Shown: piece after piece, positions 49,889 to 63,200 of the stretch | Layout: every line of letters starts with the position of its first letter | Numbering within the stretch: the first letter of the stretch is position 1 | Origin: Chlorella sorokiniana | Lineage: Eukaryota > Chlorophyta > Trebouxiophyceae > Chlorellales > Chlorellaceae | NCBI GenBank assembly: GCA_025917655.1 | Contig: CP084613.1 | Span: 930,001-994,000 of the forward strand | Length of the DNA stretch: 64,000 nucleotides | Direction of reading: 5' to 3' | The notes under the pieces: generated by a model | Told to the model about the DNA's origin: nothing | Seen by the model: only the letters and a program-made list of their open reading frames with translations | Database searches by the model: none | Made by a program: the position numbers and the translations under genes

Positions 49889-50370
49889 GCGCTTGGACAG
49901 TGTGGTGCCCCCGGAGATCAAGGAGCCCGCCGTGCTTCGTCCACAGGCCTCTGCTGATGCAGGAGCAGAGACCGCCAGTGGGGTCGTGTGACAGCACTGC
50001 CTTTCGACCGATCCTCCCGCGCCACGCAGCCACCTCTGTGACCACCACTTGATTGATTCCACCCTTCATTGGCCCTGCAGTGTTCTTGCAACAGCCACCT
50101 TGTTGTTTGAGCACTGCGTTCAGCTGGCGGGCGTTGGTGCAGAACTTTACCAATCAAAAGATCAAGTGTGGACACTCCCTCGCACAACTCAAAGTAGGTG
50201 GCGTTGCAGCATCACTCGAGGAACACAGTAAGGCTCAACGTGTGGCGACTGCTGGTTCCCGGGTGAGGCGGGCCCCGCGCCTGCACGAGCACTTGGTACC
50301 AACAAGCTGCGCTTGTGGTGTCAAAACAGGCTGAAGGCGCAGGTGCAGCGGCAGGGGTCCAGAAATCAAA
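49889..50370. other. Convergent 3' region
   Basis: 3' regions of the GT8 gene and the Raf-like kinase gene. Nothing further is recognised. Confidence 0.4.
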
Positions 50371-53300
50371 CTAACAGCAAGTGTGGGGAGAAACATGATA
50401 GGCTAGGAGGGGAGCAACGCCTTCACAACAAAACAGGAAGAGAGGAGCACAGGAGGTGCGGTCGAGGAGCAAGTTAGAAGGATGCGCATGGCAGGGTAGC
50501 AGCGGTGCGCAAGTGGCTTGCCGCTGGAGCTCGGCAGCCGCTGCCAAGAATCGGGAGGCCGGACACGGCCACTCAGACGGAGCCTCCACTTCCATCAAAC
50601 ACTGCGTCTCAGAGACGCCCGTCGGCGGGGACGTCACATGACGGTGCAGCTGCACCCGCCCCCGCCCCCTGCCTTGGCGGGTGTCGCGGCTATCTCGCCT
50701 GCACACCAGTGGCAAGCAGCATTCAGATTGCTCGGCACAGATATTTTGCTGCCCTAGTGTGGGATGACCGGATGCGCGCAACAAAGGGCGGCAGCTGGGC
50801 TGCCTGGTAAGCGTAGCGTGAGGCCAGTGGCGGGCGCCTTGTGCTCCATAGGCGTGGCAGGCCTCACCAGACTCCTGCAGCTTCGTCAGCCGCTCCACCA
50901 CCTCTGCTGCATTGGGGCGCAGGTCAGCATCGCCCTTCCAGCACACCTCGATCGCCTCCCGCACACCAACAGGCACTGTGGCCAGCATGGGCGGCCGGTA
51001 GCCATCTGCCACCTGCAGCGGGCAGGCGGGGACAGCGAGCGAGGTGGCACTGGAGGCACGTTGCAGCGCATGACGGGACAGGCATGCTGGAGAGGGCTGC
51101 AACACCCTGCTTGGCCCATGCAGCGACGAGCGGCAGGGCGATGCGGGACTTAGCAGTGTCCCTGGACGTCCTTGATCCCCCTGCCGGCACCTTGGCGGCG
51201 TACAGCTCCAGGTGCGATGGGTCGCCGTTCAGCAGGATCTGGACGGTGGGGATGGTTCGGTTGAACAAGTTGTACCTGCAGAGTGTCGCTCAAGCAGACT
51301 GTTGAGGCTTTGCACGGCGGCACAGAAACAAGGATGGACGGCCACAACCAGGCGAGAACGGCACGGCACGGCGGGCGGGCCAGGCCTGCACCCACATGCA
51401 CATGCCCAGGCTGAAGATGTCGGCCTTGGCGTCGTACTGCTGGTTGCGGGACACCTGCGGTACAGAAGCGCAGGCAGCGCACAGACGATGATGCAGCGAG
51501 GACAAGGCGAGGCAAGTGACTGGCAGGATGGCAGGCCTGGCTACCCATCCACATCTCTTGCGCACGCGCCCCCCGCATCTGTCCATCGCCCTCTCTGACC
51601 CCCCAGCAAGAACACAAAGAAAAAAAAAAACATCCCAGCCCCCAAGACCCGCGCGCCATCTTCCCAGCTTGCCTCGGGCGCCATGTAGCCAAAGCTGCCT
51701 GTCTTGCCGGTCATGGCGCGGTGCGACACCTCCGCCCAGGTGGTGGTGGAGGAGAGGACTGAGCCCGGGGTGGACAGGGCGCTGGTGCGGTGGGAGCGCT
51801 CTGAACGGGCTGGGTGCAGGAGGGGGTTGGAGGAGGGGGAGGGCGACCTGAGGGGGCCGCTTGTGACCAACAGCCTCCCCCGCATTAAAGCAGCTGCGTG
51901 CGACTGTGCAAACACACGCGCGCAGTCCTGGGCGCACTCGCCGCCTACGCCACCAGCACACTGGGCAGGCACCCGCGCCCACGCTACAGCCCTCAGCGTT
52001 TATGCGCACAAATGCATGGGTCCCCCATCGCACCCGTGGTGCTCGTCAGCATTCTGTCAAGCATCTTGTCCAGCCCCCTGCTGCTCAGCTGCCGCGCCGA
52101 GCTGCTCAGCGTCGACCAATCCTTGCGGGGCTGGGACAGCATGCGCGTCCTGCGTGGGGTGCAGGGACGGCGCATCCCTTGCTGTCAGAAGGCGGCAGCA
52201 AGCCATGCATGTGCACGGACGGTGGATCGGAGGCGGCTGCACAGGAAAGTGGCCACTTCCAGCGCCGGGGTGCAGCTCTGGTCAGGACACGGGCAGGGTC
52301 CGCCGCTCACACTCGCTCCAGCTTTTCCTTTTCCGAAGGGGGCGTCAGCCGCGCCAGGCCAAAGTCTCCTGCAGCAAGGTGAAAGGAGGGGTGGCACTTG
52401 AGCGTGGCCGGCCGCCGGCACAGCCAGGCCACCGACTGGGCGGCATGCCGGCACGCTGCCGAGCGCTCACCCAGTTTGGCCTGGCTGGTGGCGATGGCGT
52501 CGCTGGTCAGCATCACATTCTCCAGCTTGAGGTCCCTGTGGATGACCACGGGCAGAGACTCGTGGAGGTACTGCAGGGCCTTGGCCACGTCCAGGCTCCA
52601 GCGCAGCGCATCAGCGTCGCTGCAGGTGGGGAGAAGAGGGCCAGAGCAGGCGAGGGATCGCGGCAGAGGCGCAGCGGCAGCTTGAAGGGGGCAGAGCGAG
52701 GGCCGGCAGCCACCCGCACAGACTTTTCCAGACTGTCTCGTCCGTTGCATGCCATGGCAACACATTGGGCCACTGCCAAGCAGGGCCCCCACCTGTAAAG
52801 CTTCTTGAAGGGCTGCACCATCTGCTTGCGCACAAGGTCTCCAAGGCTGCCGCCGGCGCCTGCACTCCAGGGGCGGCCCCCAGGAAGCGGGAGGAACGAG
52901 GGCCGACAGGTCAGGCTGCGGGCCGCGCTTCTTCCGGCACACCCGGGAGAAGCAGCAAGCATCTGCTGTGAGCATGCGGCAGCGCTCGCAGCGCGCGGGA
53001 GGCCGCAGCGGGCGGGCGGCGCCTCACAGTACTCTTGCACGTAGTACATGTCGTGGAGGGGCGCGCCGCCGCTGTGGGCGGAGCCGTCCTCGGTGCTGCC
53101 GCGCTGCCAGCTGCAGCCCACGAAGCGCACGATGCAGGGGTGGCGCAGCTTGCGCAGCAGCGTCACCTCCTTCACAAACAGCTGCACCTGGTCGGGGTCG
53201 AGAAGCAGCTCCTCCCGCAGCAGCTTCACAGCCACCATGCGCGGCCGTCCATCCATGGACGGCCGGTGCAGCGAGCCGCCGGGCGTGGTGGGGCTGCTGG

Positions 53301-53857
53301 GCTCAGTTTCGGGCAGCAGCTCCGCCTGCTGAACCTTGGCAAAGGCGCCCTCCCTGCACAGCGCACAGCGGCAGAGGTCGGGCAGCAGCTGGGTCGAGCA
53401 GCGGCCGTCGGCGGACCAGGCGCAGCCAGATGCGTGGTTTGTAAGCAATGTAACCGAAGCAAGCTGGCAATGCTGCACATGCAAAAGACTACTTCCTGCC
53501 TCTTAGTAGGGCCTAGAATGGTACAAAGCGCCCGACCAACGCACGGCCCACCCACCCAAGGCCTTCAGCATCCTTAGTCGCTTCTCGTCGATGTAAGCGT
53601 CTGTGCCGATCAAATCCCTTAGCGTTTGAAACTTGGTGGACGCCTTGACGCCGTGCAGCACAACCTTGGCACCCCCCAGCCGCTCTTGCGTGGCTGGAGC
53701 CCACCGCTACCGCCACCGCCGCTCAGGCTGGCGCCTGAGGGCACAAGGTCTGGGCTCGGGTCTGGCTTGTTCGACGCTTCTTGAAACGCCGAGACGGCTG
53801 GGGAGGCCACAGCGCCCCCTGCGCGCTGTCGTCCAGCGCTGAGTTCGGGGTTGCCAT
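50371..53857 (-). CDS. Raf/TKL-like protein kinase
   Basis: About nine exons. Exon 1 (53857 to about 53553) encodes a basic N-terminus and a helical lead-in (DLIGTDAYIDEKRLRMLKAL) that runs into the glycine loop EGAFAKVQQAEL of exon 2. Then come MVAVKLLREELLLD with the catalytic Lys, EVTLLRKLRHPCIVRFVGCS, QEYC joined across an intron to GGSLGDLVRKQ, the catalytic loop VIHRDLKLENVML, GDFGLARLTPP, and the activation segment end GKTGSFGYMAPE. Exons near 51455-51395 (NQQYDAKADIFSLGMCMW) and 51108-50880 (WKGDADLRPNAAEVVERLTK) complete the lobe. Sequence style is that of plant TKL kinases. The reading frame continues beyond the kinase domain to 50371 in low-complexity reading, so the true end may be nearer 50860. 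Substrate and pathway are unknown. Confidence 0.85.
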
Positions 53858-55335
53858 GGTTCACTCGTTGTGGGAGGCTTTTGGCGCTTCTCACTGCCTG
53901 ATGCAAGCTCACAGTATGCACAAGTGAGGTTCTCTGGGATGCGAGGCCGGCAGCTCGGCGGGGGTACTGAGGGCGTGGGTGGCCCTTGCCAAGGGGCAGC
54001 TTGCTGTCAACGGCAGGACCTCAACAGCCGACAAATCTGCGTTGCAGGATTCAAAGGACGCGACCACGTACAGGAAAGGGGGAGTTGAGCTGGCCCAATC
54101 AGGTACGCCGCTGGTGCCGCCAGAGATTGGTGGCTTGCCCAGCAACCTGCAATCTCGTACAGGACCTGCCCCTCATGCGCATTCTGTAATTACACTTTGG
54201 CAACTCACAATCAATTTCAAAGTGTCAGCGACTCGAGACGCACTTCTTGGTGGGTTCGGCTCACGGGCGCACCCCAACGGGGCTAAGCACGGCAAGGCTC
54301 TCGGGCGGTATTGGCCGGGCGCAGCGCAGCAGGAGGGTGCAAAGTAGGGAAAATGGGCTGAGACAGTGCAGCAGAGAGCTAAAGAACGCTAAAGGATCGA
54401 AGAATGGGCCAGTGCAGGGGTGTGCCAGGACTCGCGCCATCCCACATACATGGTACAGAGCAGCGGTAATGGCGGTTGTTGGTGGTACAGAGGCGGGGGC
54501 GGCGTGGCGTGGCATAGCTCAGCAAGTTACGGGGGCGCTGTAAGCATGTGACCCGCAGCGACGCACTCCGCCGCACGCGGCCGCCATGCGTCGAAGTGTT
54601 GTATCAGCAGAAGTTGGGGTGGGGTGGGTAGGTGGGCGGCGCGTGTGTGTGGGAAGGGGGCGCGACATCTCACAAGGGGGAGTGCAGCCAACCTGCTGCG
54701 CCCATGGCTAGGCAGGCGGGCGAAGCACAGACAGGGCGGCAAGCACTGTGTTCGCGAACGGAGAAGATCGGGCTCTGCACCCGCTCAGATGGCAAAACCA
54801 CGGCGGGCACGCAACGAGCATCCACGCGAAAGTGCAGTTGAGGTGAAGAGCGCTCCGCACCAGGCAGATGTGGGTGAATCTCTCACTAAATGCTAGCAAT
54901 ATCGCAGGCGCGGTCAGGAAGTTGCTTGGAAGCTCGTGGAGTGGCGGGGACGGGCGGGACAGCGGATGCTGTTGGGTTGCGAGGTGGCGTTGATGGAGGC
55001 AAAGAGGGGCGCGTAGATAGCGGGGGATGGGCCAGGCAGTGCGTGGTTGAGGATCTAGCGTCGACAAACCAGAAGAAACAAATGTGAGCGTCGTGGAGGC
55101 TGCCGCGCCGCTTGAGGGGTCTGGATGACTAGCGATCGCGGGGGAGGCAGCAGGTGGCTGCTGCCAGCGCAGCCGCAGGGAACACCGGCTGCTTGGCTGC
55201 TGGCCACAAGGCAGCACGAGTGGCCAGTGTGGGAGCGATGACCGGCGAGGCCAGAGCGCCAGCATGTGCTGCTGCTGGGCTCTCGTGATGCATGCCGCGA
55301 GGGGCACGCACGCTCGCAGCAGCCAGCCGCCCCCC
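53858..55335. other. Long intergenic stretch, no gene recognised
   Basis: It lies between the kinase promoter on the left and the 3' end of the RNA-binding protein gene on the right. Reading frames are short and Arg/Pro/Ser-rich without conserved motifs. A long 3' UTR of the RNA-binding protein gene would explain part of it. Confidence 0.4.
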
Positions 55336-58300
55336 TCAGCTCAGGAACGACTGGGACATGCTGCCGACTGAGGTGGAGAGGGGGCGCAGCAGCGCGCGCC
55401 CGCGCCCGCTGCCCTCCAGCGACAGCACCTCCATGGCATGGATGGCGTCGGTGGCGTCACGCTCCGCCCCAGACAGCCCCGCTCCAGAGGCCAGGCCCGT
55501 GTGGCCGTCAATCGCCAGCACCACCTCCTCCTGCGCCACTCAGGGTGGGGGTGGGGAAGGGGGGTGTTTCGAGGGGATGCAGCTATGCGCGGGGGCGGGA
55601 TGCAGAAGCACATCCTGCAAGGCACCCTGCCTCACCACGGCCACCGGCCTGCACACCCTCAACCCAGCGGTGGCTGCCCCCCCGCGGGCCCCAGCCGCAG
55701 ATGAGATACCCACGTGCACGTGCACACACACCAACACACTGACACCCTGTGCACACACCAACACGTGTGTCAGCCCAGCGCGCACCTGGCGCGGCACCGC
55801 CGAGTCGATGGCCACGATGGAGCCGCGGATGGTGTGGGGGCCGTGCGCCACCACCCGCTGGATGGCGGCCTCCGTCTCAAACGTGACAAAGCCAAAGCCG
55901 CGGTGCTCGCGCTTGTTGTTCTTGTCTGCAAGCAAGTGCGGGAGGGGGGTGTTCAGGGTGGGATTGGGGGCTGTCAGCCACTGCTTCTGTTGATCTTTGC
56001 ACACCAAGTCGAGGTCAACACGCTGGCATCTCCCCCATCCCCCTTGCGCCCCCCCCAACCCCCCACCCACCCACACATACTCACACCCACCACCACGACA
56101 CACACACACACCGCGTGGCAGGTACACGTCCAGGACAAAGCCGAAGCGCATGAAGTGGTCCTTCACGTCCTGCTCGCTCGTCTCCTTGCTCAGCTTGCCG
56201 ATGAAGATGCGGGGCCCTGGAGGGAGGGGGGCCAGGGAAGCCGCAAGGGCGGGGAGCAGGAGGGCGGTGGATGGCTGTTGAAGGGGGGCAGCTGGGTGGC
56301 AGCGACCCCCAGCAAGGTGGGCAGCATGCAGCAGCGGTGTGCGGGGTGCGGAGCGGGCGGCGGCGCACCGGCTCGGGCCGAGGCGGGGCCCAGGGAGCCG
56401 CTGCTGCTGCTGGCCAGTTGGGTGGGTGGGGGCGCGGGGGGCGCGCGCCGCGCAGCCAGCCGCCGTGCACGCCGTGCTCCGGCTGGGAGGCCAGCAGGGA
56501 GGCGAGGTCGGGCTGGGAGGGCGCGGAGCCGCCGCCGCCAGAGGAGCCGTAGCGGGCCAGGCCGCCGCCGCCGCCGCCCGAGGAGGCGGAGAGGAGGGAG
56601 AGGAGCTGGGAGGGGCTGCTGCTGTCCAGCAGGCCCTGCCCCGCGGAGCTGCCCAGCTGCTGCTGCAGCGCCTGCGCCTGCGCCTGCGCCAGCAGGTTCA
56701 TCGACATGCCGGCTGAGCCAAAGGTGCCGGAGCCCATGGAGCCCAAGGACGCGGGGAAGGAGCCGCCGCTGGCGCCGCCGCCGTGGTACGAGCCATCGCC
56801 GCCGCCGCCAAACGCGTGCCCGCCGTGGAAGGAGCCGCCGGAGGAGGCGCCGCCGTGGAAGGAGCCGCCGCCCAGGTGCTGGCCGCCGCCGTGGAAGGAG
56901 CCGCCGCCTTGGTGCTGGCCGCCGCCGTGGAGGGAGGCGCTGCCGTGGAAGGCGGCGTCGCCGTGGGAGGAGCCGCCGCCGCCGCCCAGCAGGTGCACCT
57001 GCTGCCCGGGGGAGGAGGTCAGCAGGCCGCCGCCCCCGTGTGCTGCAGCCCTGCGTGGCTTGCCTGACGCCCGCTGCCTCCAAGCAGCAGGCCGTTGCCG
57101 AGGCCGGGGGAGGCCCCCGCGGGCAGGCCCCGCAGCATGCCGTAGTGGGAGCTGCCGTGCGCGCTGCCCCCGCCAGCTGCAGGTTGGGCTGGCTCATGCT
57201 GCAGCCATGCAGGCGAGGGGGCAGCGGCAGCGGTGAGGACGTGCCAACCATCGTGGCACAGGCGCGCCAGGCTGCGGCCTCTGCGGCCATGCACCCCTGG
57301 CCGCTGCCGGTTGTTGTGTCCGCCTGCCCCCCGCGGGGTGGCCCCACCTGAGCCTGCCCGGCAGCAGCGACGTCCTCTCCTTGGGCGTGGCGCGGTCGAT
57401 GGCGATCTCGTTGCCGTTCAGCACGTGCGTCTGGCTCATCACCAGCTCCACTGCGAACGAGAAAAGGGACGCGGCGGCTGGCAGGCTTGAGCTGGGACAG
57501 CGCATCGGCGGGCGGCTCGGCATGAGGGGGGAAGACGGAATGCACCAGTGCTCCCGGGGGAGGGGGCGGCGAGAACAGCAACGGGTGCAGCCCGCGGTAG
57601 GTCCTCCCGCAGGGCTGCTGACTGCCTCTAAGCATCCACCCGCTGGACCCGTCCTGTCAGTAGCAGCCCGGCCCTGCTCCCGGCAGCCCCGCGGCCAGAG
57701 TCAGCAGTCGAGCCCCTGCGCGCGCCACCCACCCGACTCGGGGAGGAGTAGGTGACGAAGCCGATGCCGCGGTGGCCCTGCTTGGAGGGGTCCTTGGGCA
57801 TGTAGCAGTCCTGGCAGATGCCAAACTGCGCTCAGGAGGGGCGGTGGGGCAGCCGGTTGGAAGGGGCGCCGATGAGGGTGCTGCGCCTCAAGCAAAACCG
57901 GGTGAGCCACGGCGGCCGCTCTCTGCCTTGCTGGACCCCCACCCCCCTTTCCAGCCCGCCCTGCCGGCGCTTGCCTGCTCAAAGTAGGAGCGGAACTGGG
58001 CGTCCGAGACCGAGGACGGGATGCGGGCCACAAAGATGCGGGTGGTGCGCGCCGACCCGACCTTGCCCTCGGGCAGCGCAAACTTGGCCTCGCACTTGCG
58101 CCCGTCGATGCAATGCTCCGAGTTGACGGCCTTGAGCGCGTCGTCTGCGGCAAGGGAGGGTAGTGGGGCGCAGCAGGGCCAATCAGGGACCACCCCAAGT
58201 GCGATGACTGAGCCGAGAGACGCACGCGCCGGGATGCTGGGCAGCCGACGGCCCCTCACTCGTGCTACGGAAGGTGACGAAGCCAAAGCCTCGGCTCTTG

Positions 58301-58712
58301 CCCGTGTACTTCTCCCGCATGATCTGGGCCTCGTCCACCCCCAAACTGGCTGAAGTGCTGCTGCAGCGTGGAGTCGTCAGTCTGCCACGGCACCCTGCAC
58401 ACGGAGGGCGGCCAGCGCGGCCACGCGGCTGCGGTCAGCGGCGGCAGCCCCATGCCCCAGCCGCGGCGACCCAACACTGAGATATGCATGGGCAACAGAC
58501 CAGAAGCGTGGCAGGGCTCGGGAATGCGCGGCTGCTGCTGATGGACAAGCTGGCCGAGGCATGGGGTGGTGTGGCCGGCGCCGGTCGGGGGCCGCTTACC
58601 CTAGCACCACCACTTTGCGCTGCTCCAGCTCCGACAGCTCCGCCTCGGGCGGCGTGGCCAGCTCCCCCATGCTGCCATGGCTGCTGGAGGTGGCTGAGCC
58701 CTGCTGGCTCAT
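55336..58712 (-). CDS. RNA-binding protein with three RRMs and a Gly/His-rich low-complexity region
   Basis: About nine exons. RRM1 (58680-58150): RKVVVLGVPWQTDDSTLQQH (RNP2) and GKSRGFGFVTF (RNP1). RRM2 (about 58070-57360): TTRIFVARIPSSVSDAQFRS and GHRGIGFVTYSS. RRM3 (56216-55786): GPRIFIGKLSKETSEQDVKD and EHRGFGFVTFETE. Between RRM2 and RRM3 is a long exon (57198 to about 56450) with many GGGSFHGG-type repeats, then a Gln/Ala block (AQAQAQALQQQLG) and a Ser/Gly-rich part. Such regions often drive condensation of RNA-protein particles. The C-terminus is EEVVLAIDGHTGLASG onward. The set-up is like hnRNP/Musashi-type regulators of mRNA. The intron after exon 3 starts GC (57974). Frame slips at 58338-58342 (one base too many), near 57735 and near 57040 are at C/G runs and agree with intron phases. 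Confidence 0.88.
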
Positions 58713-59430
58713 GCGCGGGGCCGGTTCCTGCTCCGGATGGTGGCTGGGAGGGTGGAGCGCGGCGAGGCGGGGTTGCGGCGGGGGACTGGGTGGAAGGCCG
58801 ACAGCTGGTGCTCCTGCGCTGTTGCCTCATGCCAGCCCCCGCTGCTGTTCAGAGCCGCAGTTGCCAGGATGCCTCGCTGCTGCCTGGGCCTGCAGGCGAG
58901 CACGCGAGGGCCCAGAGGTGGGGAGGGCTTAGAGGCCACCCTGTTATTTTGTGCCGCTCGCCCGCCTTAAGCCCTCCGGATGCCCACATAAGCAGGCAGG
59001 GCAATTAGGAGGCCGGACCCCGTTGGGCAGGGTGTGGGGCACCCGTGAGGAAGGCAGCGCGCTATGTAAAGCCCCGGAGACGGTGCAAACCGTGTCAAGC
59101 CGTAAGTATAAGCGGGCCCCAAGCATCCAGGGCCCAGCACTGCGGCAGTGTTGCTGCAGCCCTGCGGCAGCGCACCTGGAGCGGTCTGGCGTTGCAAACA
59201 CCCACTAATAAAAATAAGGAATTGCGTGCCGAATGTGAAGGACGCTGATGTCCGCATTTGGGATCTTGTGGCCGGGTTTCTTCGCGCGCTGTTCACATGC
59301 GCCCATGTGCAGCGGTTCGAGTTGCATGCTACCTGGTTTCGCGTGAGATCAAAGTTTCACCCCAGTGATCGCGTCTCCGGTGCACTTTCAGCGATCCATA
59401 CGGCCTCCAGCCACCTTGAGCCCTACCCGA
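58713..59430. other. Divergent promoter region
   Basis: Promoters of the RNA-binding protein gene and the small plus-strand gene. A B-box-like ggttcgagttg near 59313 has no matching stem. Nothing else is seen. Confidence 0.4.
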
Positions 59431-60078
59431 ATGGCGGGAGACTGGCTGAGCGACTTGGCGCGCAGCAGACAGGCCCCCAGCCATGGGGCTCAACCACGCA
59501 CGGTGCTTGAGCGCGACGAGGACCCGCAAGGCCGCGCCCGGTGGACGCTGACGATGCCGGCGCCGGAGGAGAGCAGCAGCGTAGTAGCGGAGGTGCTGCT
59601 GGCTGCTTTCGTGGAGTCCACGACACCTGGGGCACGGGCTGCAGAGCAGCAGGGGCTGTTGCCGCGAGGCATAGAGATCACAACACCCGGCATTCCGCCG
59701 CCGGCGGGGGCGCCAGTCGAGGGCGGGCAGCTGGCCACAGCTGCTGCGCACACCATGCAAGTTCGATTCACAGCGACGGATCCGGCGGCAGAGGGGCTTG
59801 TGGAAGAGGCAGCCAGGCTGTTTGAGGTAAGGCGTGCAAATGCGCGAGTTGCAGAGTGTGGTGGTGCAGGCAAACCTCAGCCAGCTGCGCGTGTATTGTG
59901 AAGCTGCTGCGAGCTGTTGCCTCCCACACAACTGCACCCCTGACTTTTGACTCTTGCTGTGCAGGCTTACTGGCAGTACCACATCAAAGCCGCCAAATCC
60001 GACCTGCACTGCCGCATGCGCTCGCGCCTGTCGGCACTACAGCAGCAGCTGATGCTCACCAAGTTTGACGGCTTGTGA
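59431..60078 (+). CDS. Small two-exon protein of unknown function
   Basis: Exon 1 (59431-59826) and exon 2 (59965-60078) with clean GT-AG limits and phase. The product is 170 residues. It starts MAGDWLSDLARSRQAP, has an acidic/Ala-rich middle (EESSSVVAEVLLAAFVEST), and ends in a helical segment (EGLVEEAARLFEAYWQYHIK) with later KSDLHCRMRSRLSALQQQLM, which looks like a coiled coil or a helix that packs in a complex. No signal or membrane segment. The family is not recognised. Confidence 0.6.
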
Positions 60079-60228
60079 CACCGTGGCATTGACCAGGGAG
60101 TGACAAGTGCCAAGTGAAAAGGGCCAGGGAAGGCAAAGCTCACGGATGAGTCAGAAGCGCAACAGAACCGACAAAACGAAACAAAGGCCAACTTGGCAGG
60201 CTGGGCAGGCCACCAGGGGTGCGGGGGC

Positions 60229-63200
60229 TCAGCCCAGCGGCGGCAGCACCCATGCCGCGACATCCTGCAGCGCAGCCGCCAGCCACGCCGCCAAGCGCAG
60301 TAGGCCAACCCGGAAGGAGAGGCGCCAGCGCCTGCAAGAGCGCAGGCAGGGCGGGTCGGCACGCGCCACCGCGCAGGCGTTGCCAGCCAGCCGAGCGCCC
60401 ACCGGCGGCCATGGCATGCATGCACCGCGGCACAGCTCGGCGCTGGCTGGCTGCCACTCACGCCACGCGCGACTGCAGGCCGCCCACAAAGTCTGGGCGG
60501 GCGCAGGAGGAGGCATGCATGCCGCGCAGCGCCCAGGTGGCATTGATCCTCAGGCGGTCGCTCAGCGTCGCCCCAAGCAGCGTGGCTGCACAGCAGGGCC
60601 CAGGGAGCAGGCGCGGCGGTGGGGCAGCCGGGGTGGGGGTGCGCAGGGAATTCCATGCAACCGCCCGGGGCTAGGATGTTAGCTGGTTCATGCGCCCAGC
60701 CCAGCCCAGCCCTGCCTGACGATTGCCTGGCGAGGCATCCCGCGCCCCCTCCTCCCCCGGGGCCTGCCTGAGTGTCGCACCACCGCCGATTGGCGCAGGC
60801 TGTCCAGCAGCGGGCGCGGCGCCTCGGTCAGCACCGCCGCCAGGTCGGCGAACGACGAGATGCCCGCCTCCTGACGCACCTGCATGCGCAGGACAGGCGC
60901 CATGGGCGGTTGCGGCGAGGGTGTGTTCTGCTCTGCACGTTCCCCCAGCCCCCAGCGCTGGCTCCCCATCGGATGAACGGCCCCAGGCAATCAACCCATG
61001 TCGGGCTGCCATCCGCAGCGGCTCCCCTGCCCCACCCCCTCGGCCCCCGCCCCACCCGCCGCCGCTCGTCCGGCGGCACCGCCCTCCAGTCTCGCGGGCG
61101 CAGCAGTTCCGGCAGGATGCGCCCCGCCCGCTCGCCGCCCAGCGCAGCTGCCGCCAGCCGCGCCGTGGGCCAGTCGCCCAGCACGATGGCGCCCCACAGC
61201 TGGCAGTACAGGCGGCGTAGTGCCTCCGGCAGCTCCACGTACACGCCGTGGTCCAGCAGCACCAGCTGCGGCCGCGGGCGCCGCCGCCCAGCAGCCGCTC
61301 CGTCAGGGAAGGGGGCTCCGGGCGGGGGCGCACCAGCAGGTTGCCTGGGTGCGGGTCGCCGTGCGTGAAGCCGACGGCGCACGTCTGCTGCGCAAACACG
61401 TCCAGCAGCAGCAGCGCGACGTCGCGGGGCGGAAGCCAGCCGCCACCAGGCACTCCACGTCGCTGCGGGGGCATGGTGAAGAAAAGCACCGGGGGGTGTT
61501 GGTGGGGGGGAGGGTCTGTATAGTTTCTGAGGAGGGTGTGAGGTGCAGCCCAGCAACAGCTGCGCCAGTGGGCAGGCGCGGCAGGGGGCGAGCTGGCGGG
61601 ACGGCGTGGAGGGCTCCTCCTGCTGCGGCGCCTGGGCTGTGCTCCACAAGCCTCAGCCTCCAGCCTCATCTATGAGCCTTGACACAGCCGGCACGAGAAG
61701 CAGCACAGGGGCAGCCCGGCCTAGCAGCCCCGGCCTCCCCCTAAAAATGCACACGCGCCCCCGCACAGCCTCACGTGAGCTTGCAGCCCTCCACCCACTC
61801 CATGGTGACCACGCGAGCTGTGGAGAGGGCGGGCAGCACGCGCGGCACCGCCACGTCGCGCCGCCCCTCCAGCGCCGCCGCCAGCCGTTCCGCGTTGGCC
61901 GCTTCGTTACGGAAGTCCAGCTCGTACCGCAGCTGCCTGCACAAGCACAAGCGCAGCCGTCAGGGGAGGGGACACAGCGGTAGGGAAGGGCTGCGGCCAG
62001 CAGAAGCGGAGGAACACCAAGAGGGGGCACGCAGAGCTGAGGGAGCATTCCACGCAGCTGCTCTGGGCAAGTCTTCTATGAACAAGTTCCATCTTGCATC
62101 GAGCTCGGCGGTGGTGACTGCGTGCATGCCACCCCAACACCCAACACACACACACTCACGCACGGCTGGCCCCCTCCCCCCCAAAAAAAAAAAATCGCGC
62201 CGCCCCACCGCTGCAGCTCCTCAAACAGCCAGCGCCAGGAGGTGGCCGGGAAGAGCCAGTGCGCGGCATCCGCCAGCGCCAGCATCGTGGCCAGGTCAGC
62301 CGACACGGCAGACTGCAGGCCCGGGTACTGCGCACACAGGCAGCAGCACGCAGGGCAGCGGAGCAGGGTCGCGCGCTGGCTCTCCGGCGATCGTGGCGCC
62401 GCTGCTCAAGCAAGCAGCGGCACGCCACACAAGGCCCTGGGCACCCAGCATTGCAACCCCTGTCCCCCCCCCCAAGAAACAAACCAAAACCCACATTCTT
62501 GCAGTGCCCCCTTCCTCTCCCCCAGGCCCCCCAGCACGCACCTGCACCTTCACCGCCACCTGGGTGCCGTCGTGCAGCCGAGCCCTGTGCACCTGCGCCA
62601 GCGAGGCCGCCGCCGTCGCCAGCGGCTCAAACTCGGCAAACAGCTCGGCGGCGGGGCGCCCAGCTCCGCCAGCAGCACGCGCTCCGCGTCGGCGGCGGGG
62701 CGGGGCGGCACCCGGTCCTGCAGAGACTCCAGCGTGCTGCGCAGGCAGCAGCGCGGGCACAGGGCGGGCGGGGGAGGGGGAGGTTGGGCCAGGCCAGCAG
62801 GGGCTTTGGCAGCGGCAGCACATGGTGAGGGGCTGCATGTTCACGGCATGGACGTGCTCCAAGAGCCACGCAGCAGCTGCGGGGCCTGCGCGACATGCCA
62901 GCCTGGCAGCTCACGTGCGGTACTGCGGCGGTACGGCGTTCAGCGACACCGCCAGCTGGCCCGCCTTGATGTACACGCCGCCGTTGCCCTGCACCATCAG
63001 CAGCAGGCGGGCGGCGGCGTGCTCGTGCAGCTCGGCCAGGGCCCGCTGGTAGGCGTCGGCGTCGCCGCTGTACTGCGCCGCCAGGGCCTTGTACTGCACC
63101 AGGGGGAGGGCAGACTGCCGGGCAGCTTTGCAGCATGCCGCCAGCCGCGACTCGCCAGCCCTCGGCTGTTCATGTGGACAGGCCCGGCGGCGGTCCTGGA

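Noticed and set aside
55714-57351. 545-residue plus-strand ORF opposite the RNA-binding protein gene
   Set aside because: Arg/Gly/Pro low-complexity antisense of the repeat exon, with no start context or conserved motif.
59310-59325. B-box-like ggttcgagttg, possible tRNA or Pol III gene
   Set aside because: No T stem can form and no A box or terminator lies at a suitable distance.
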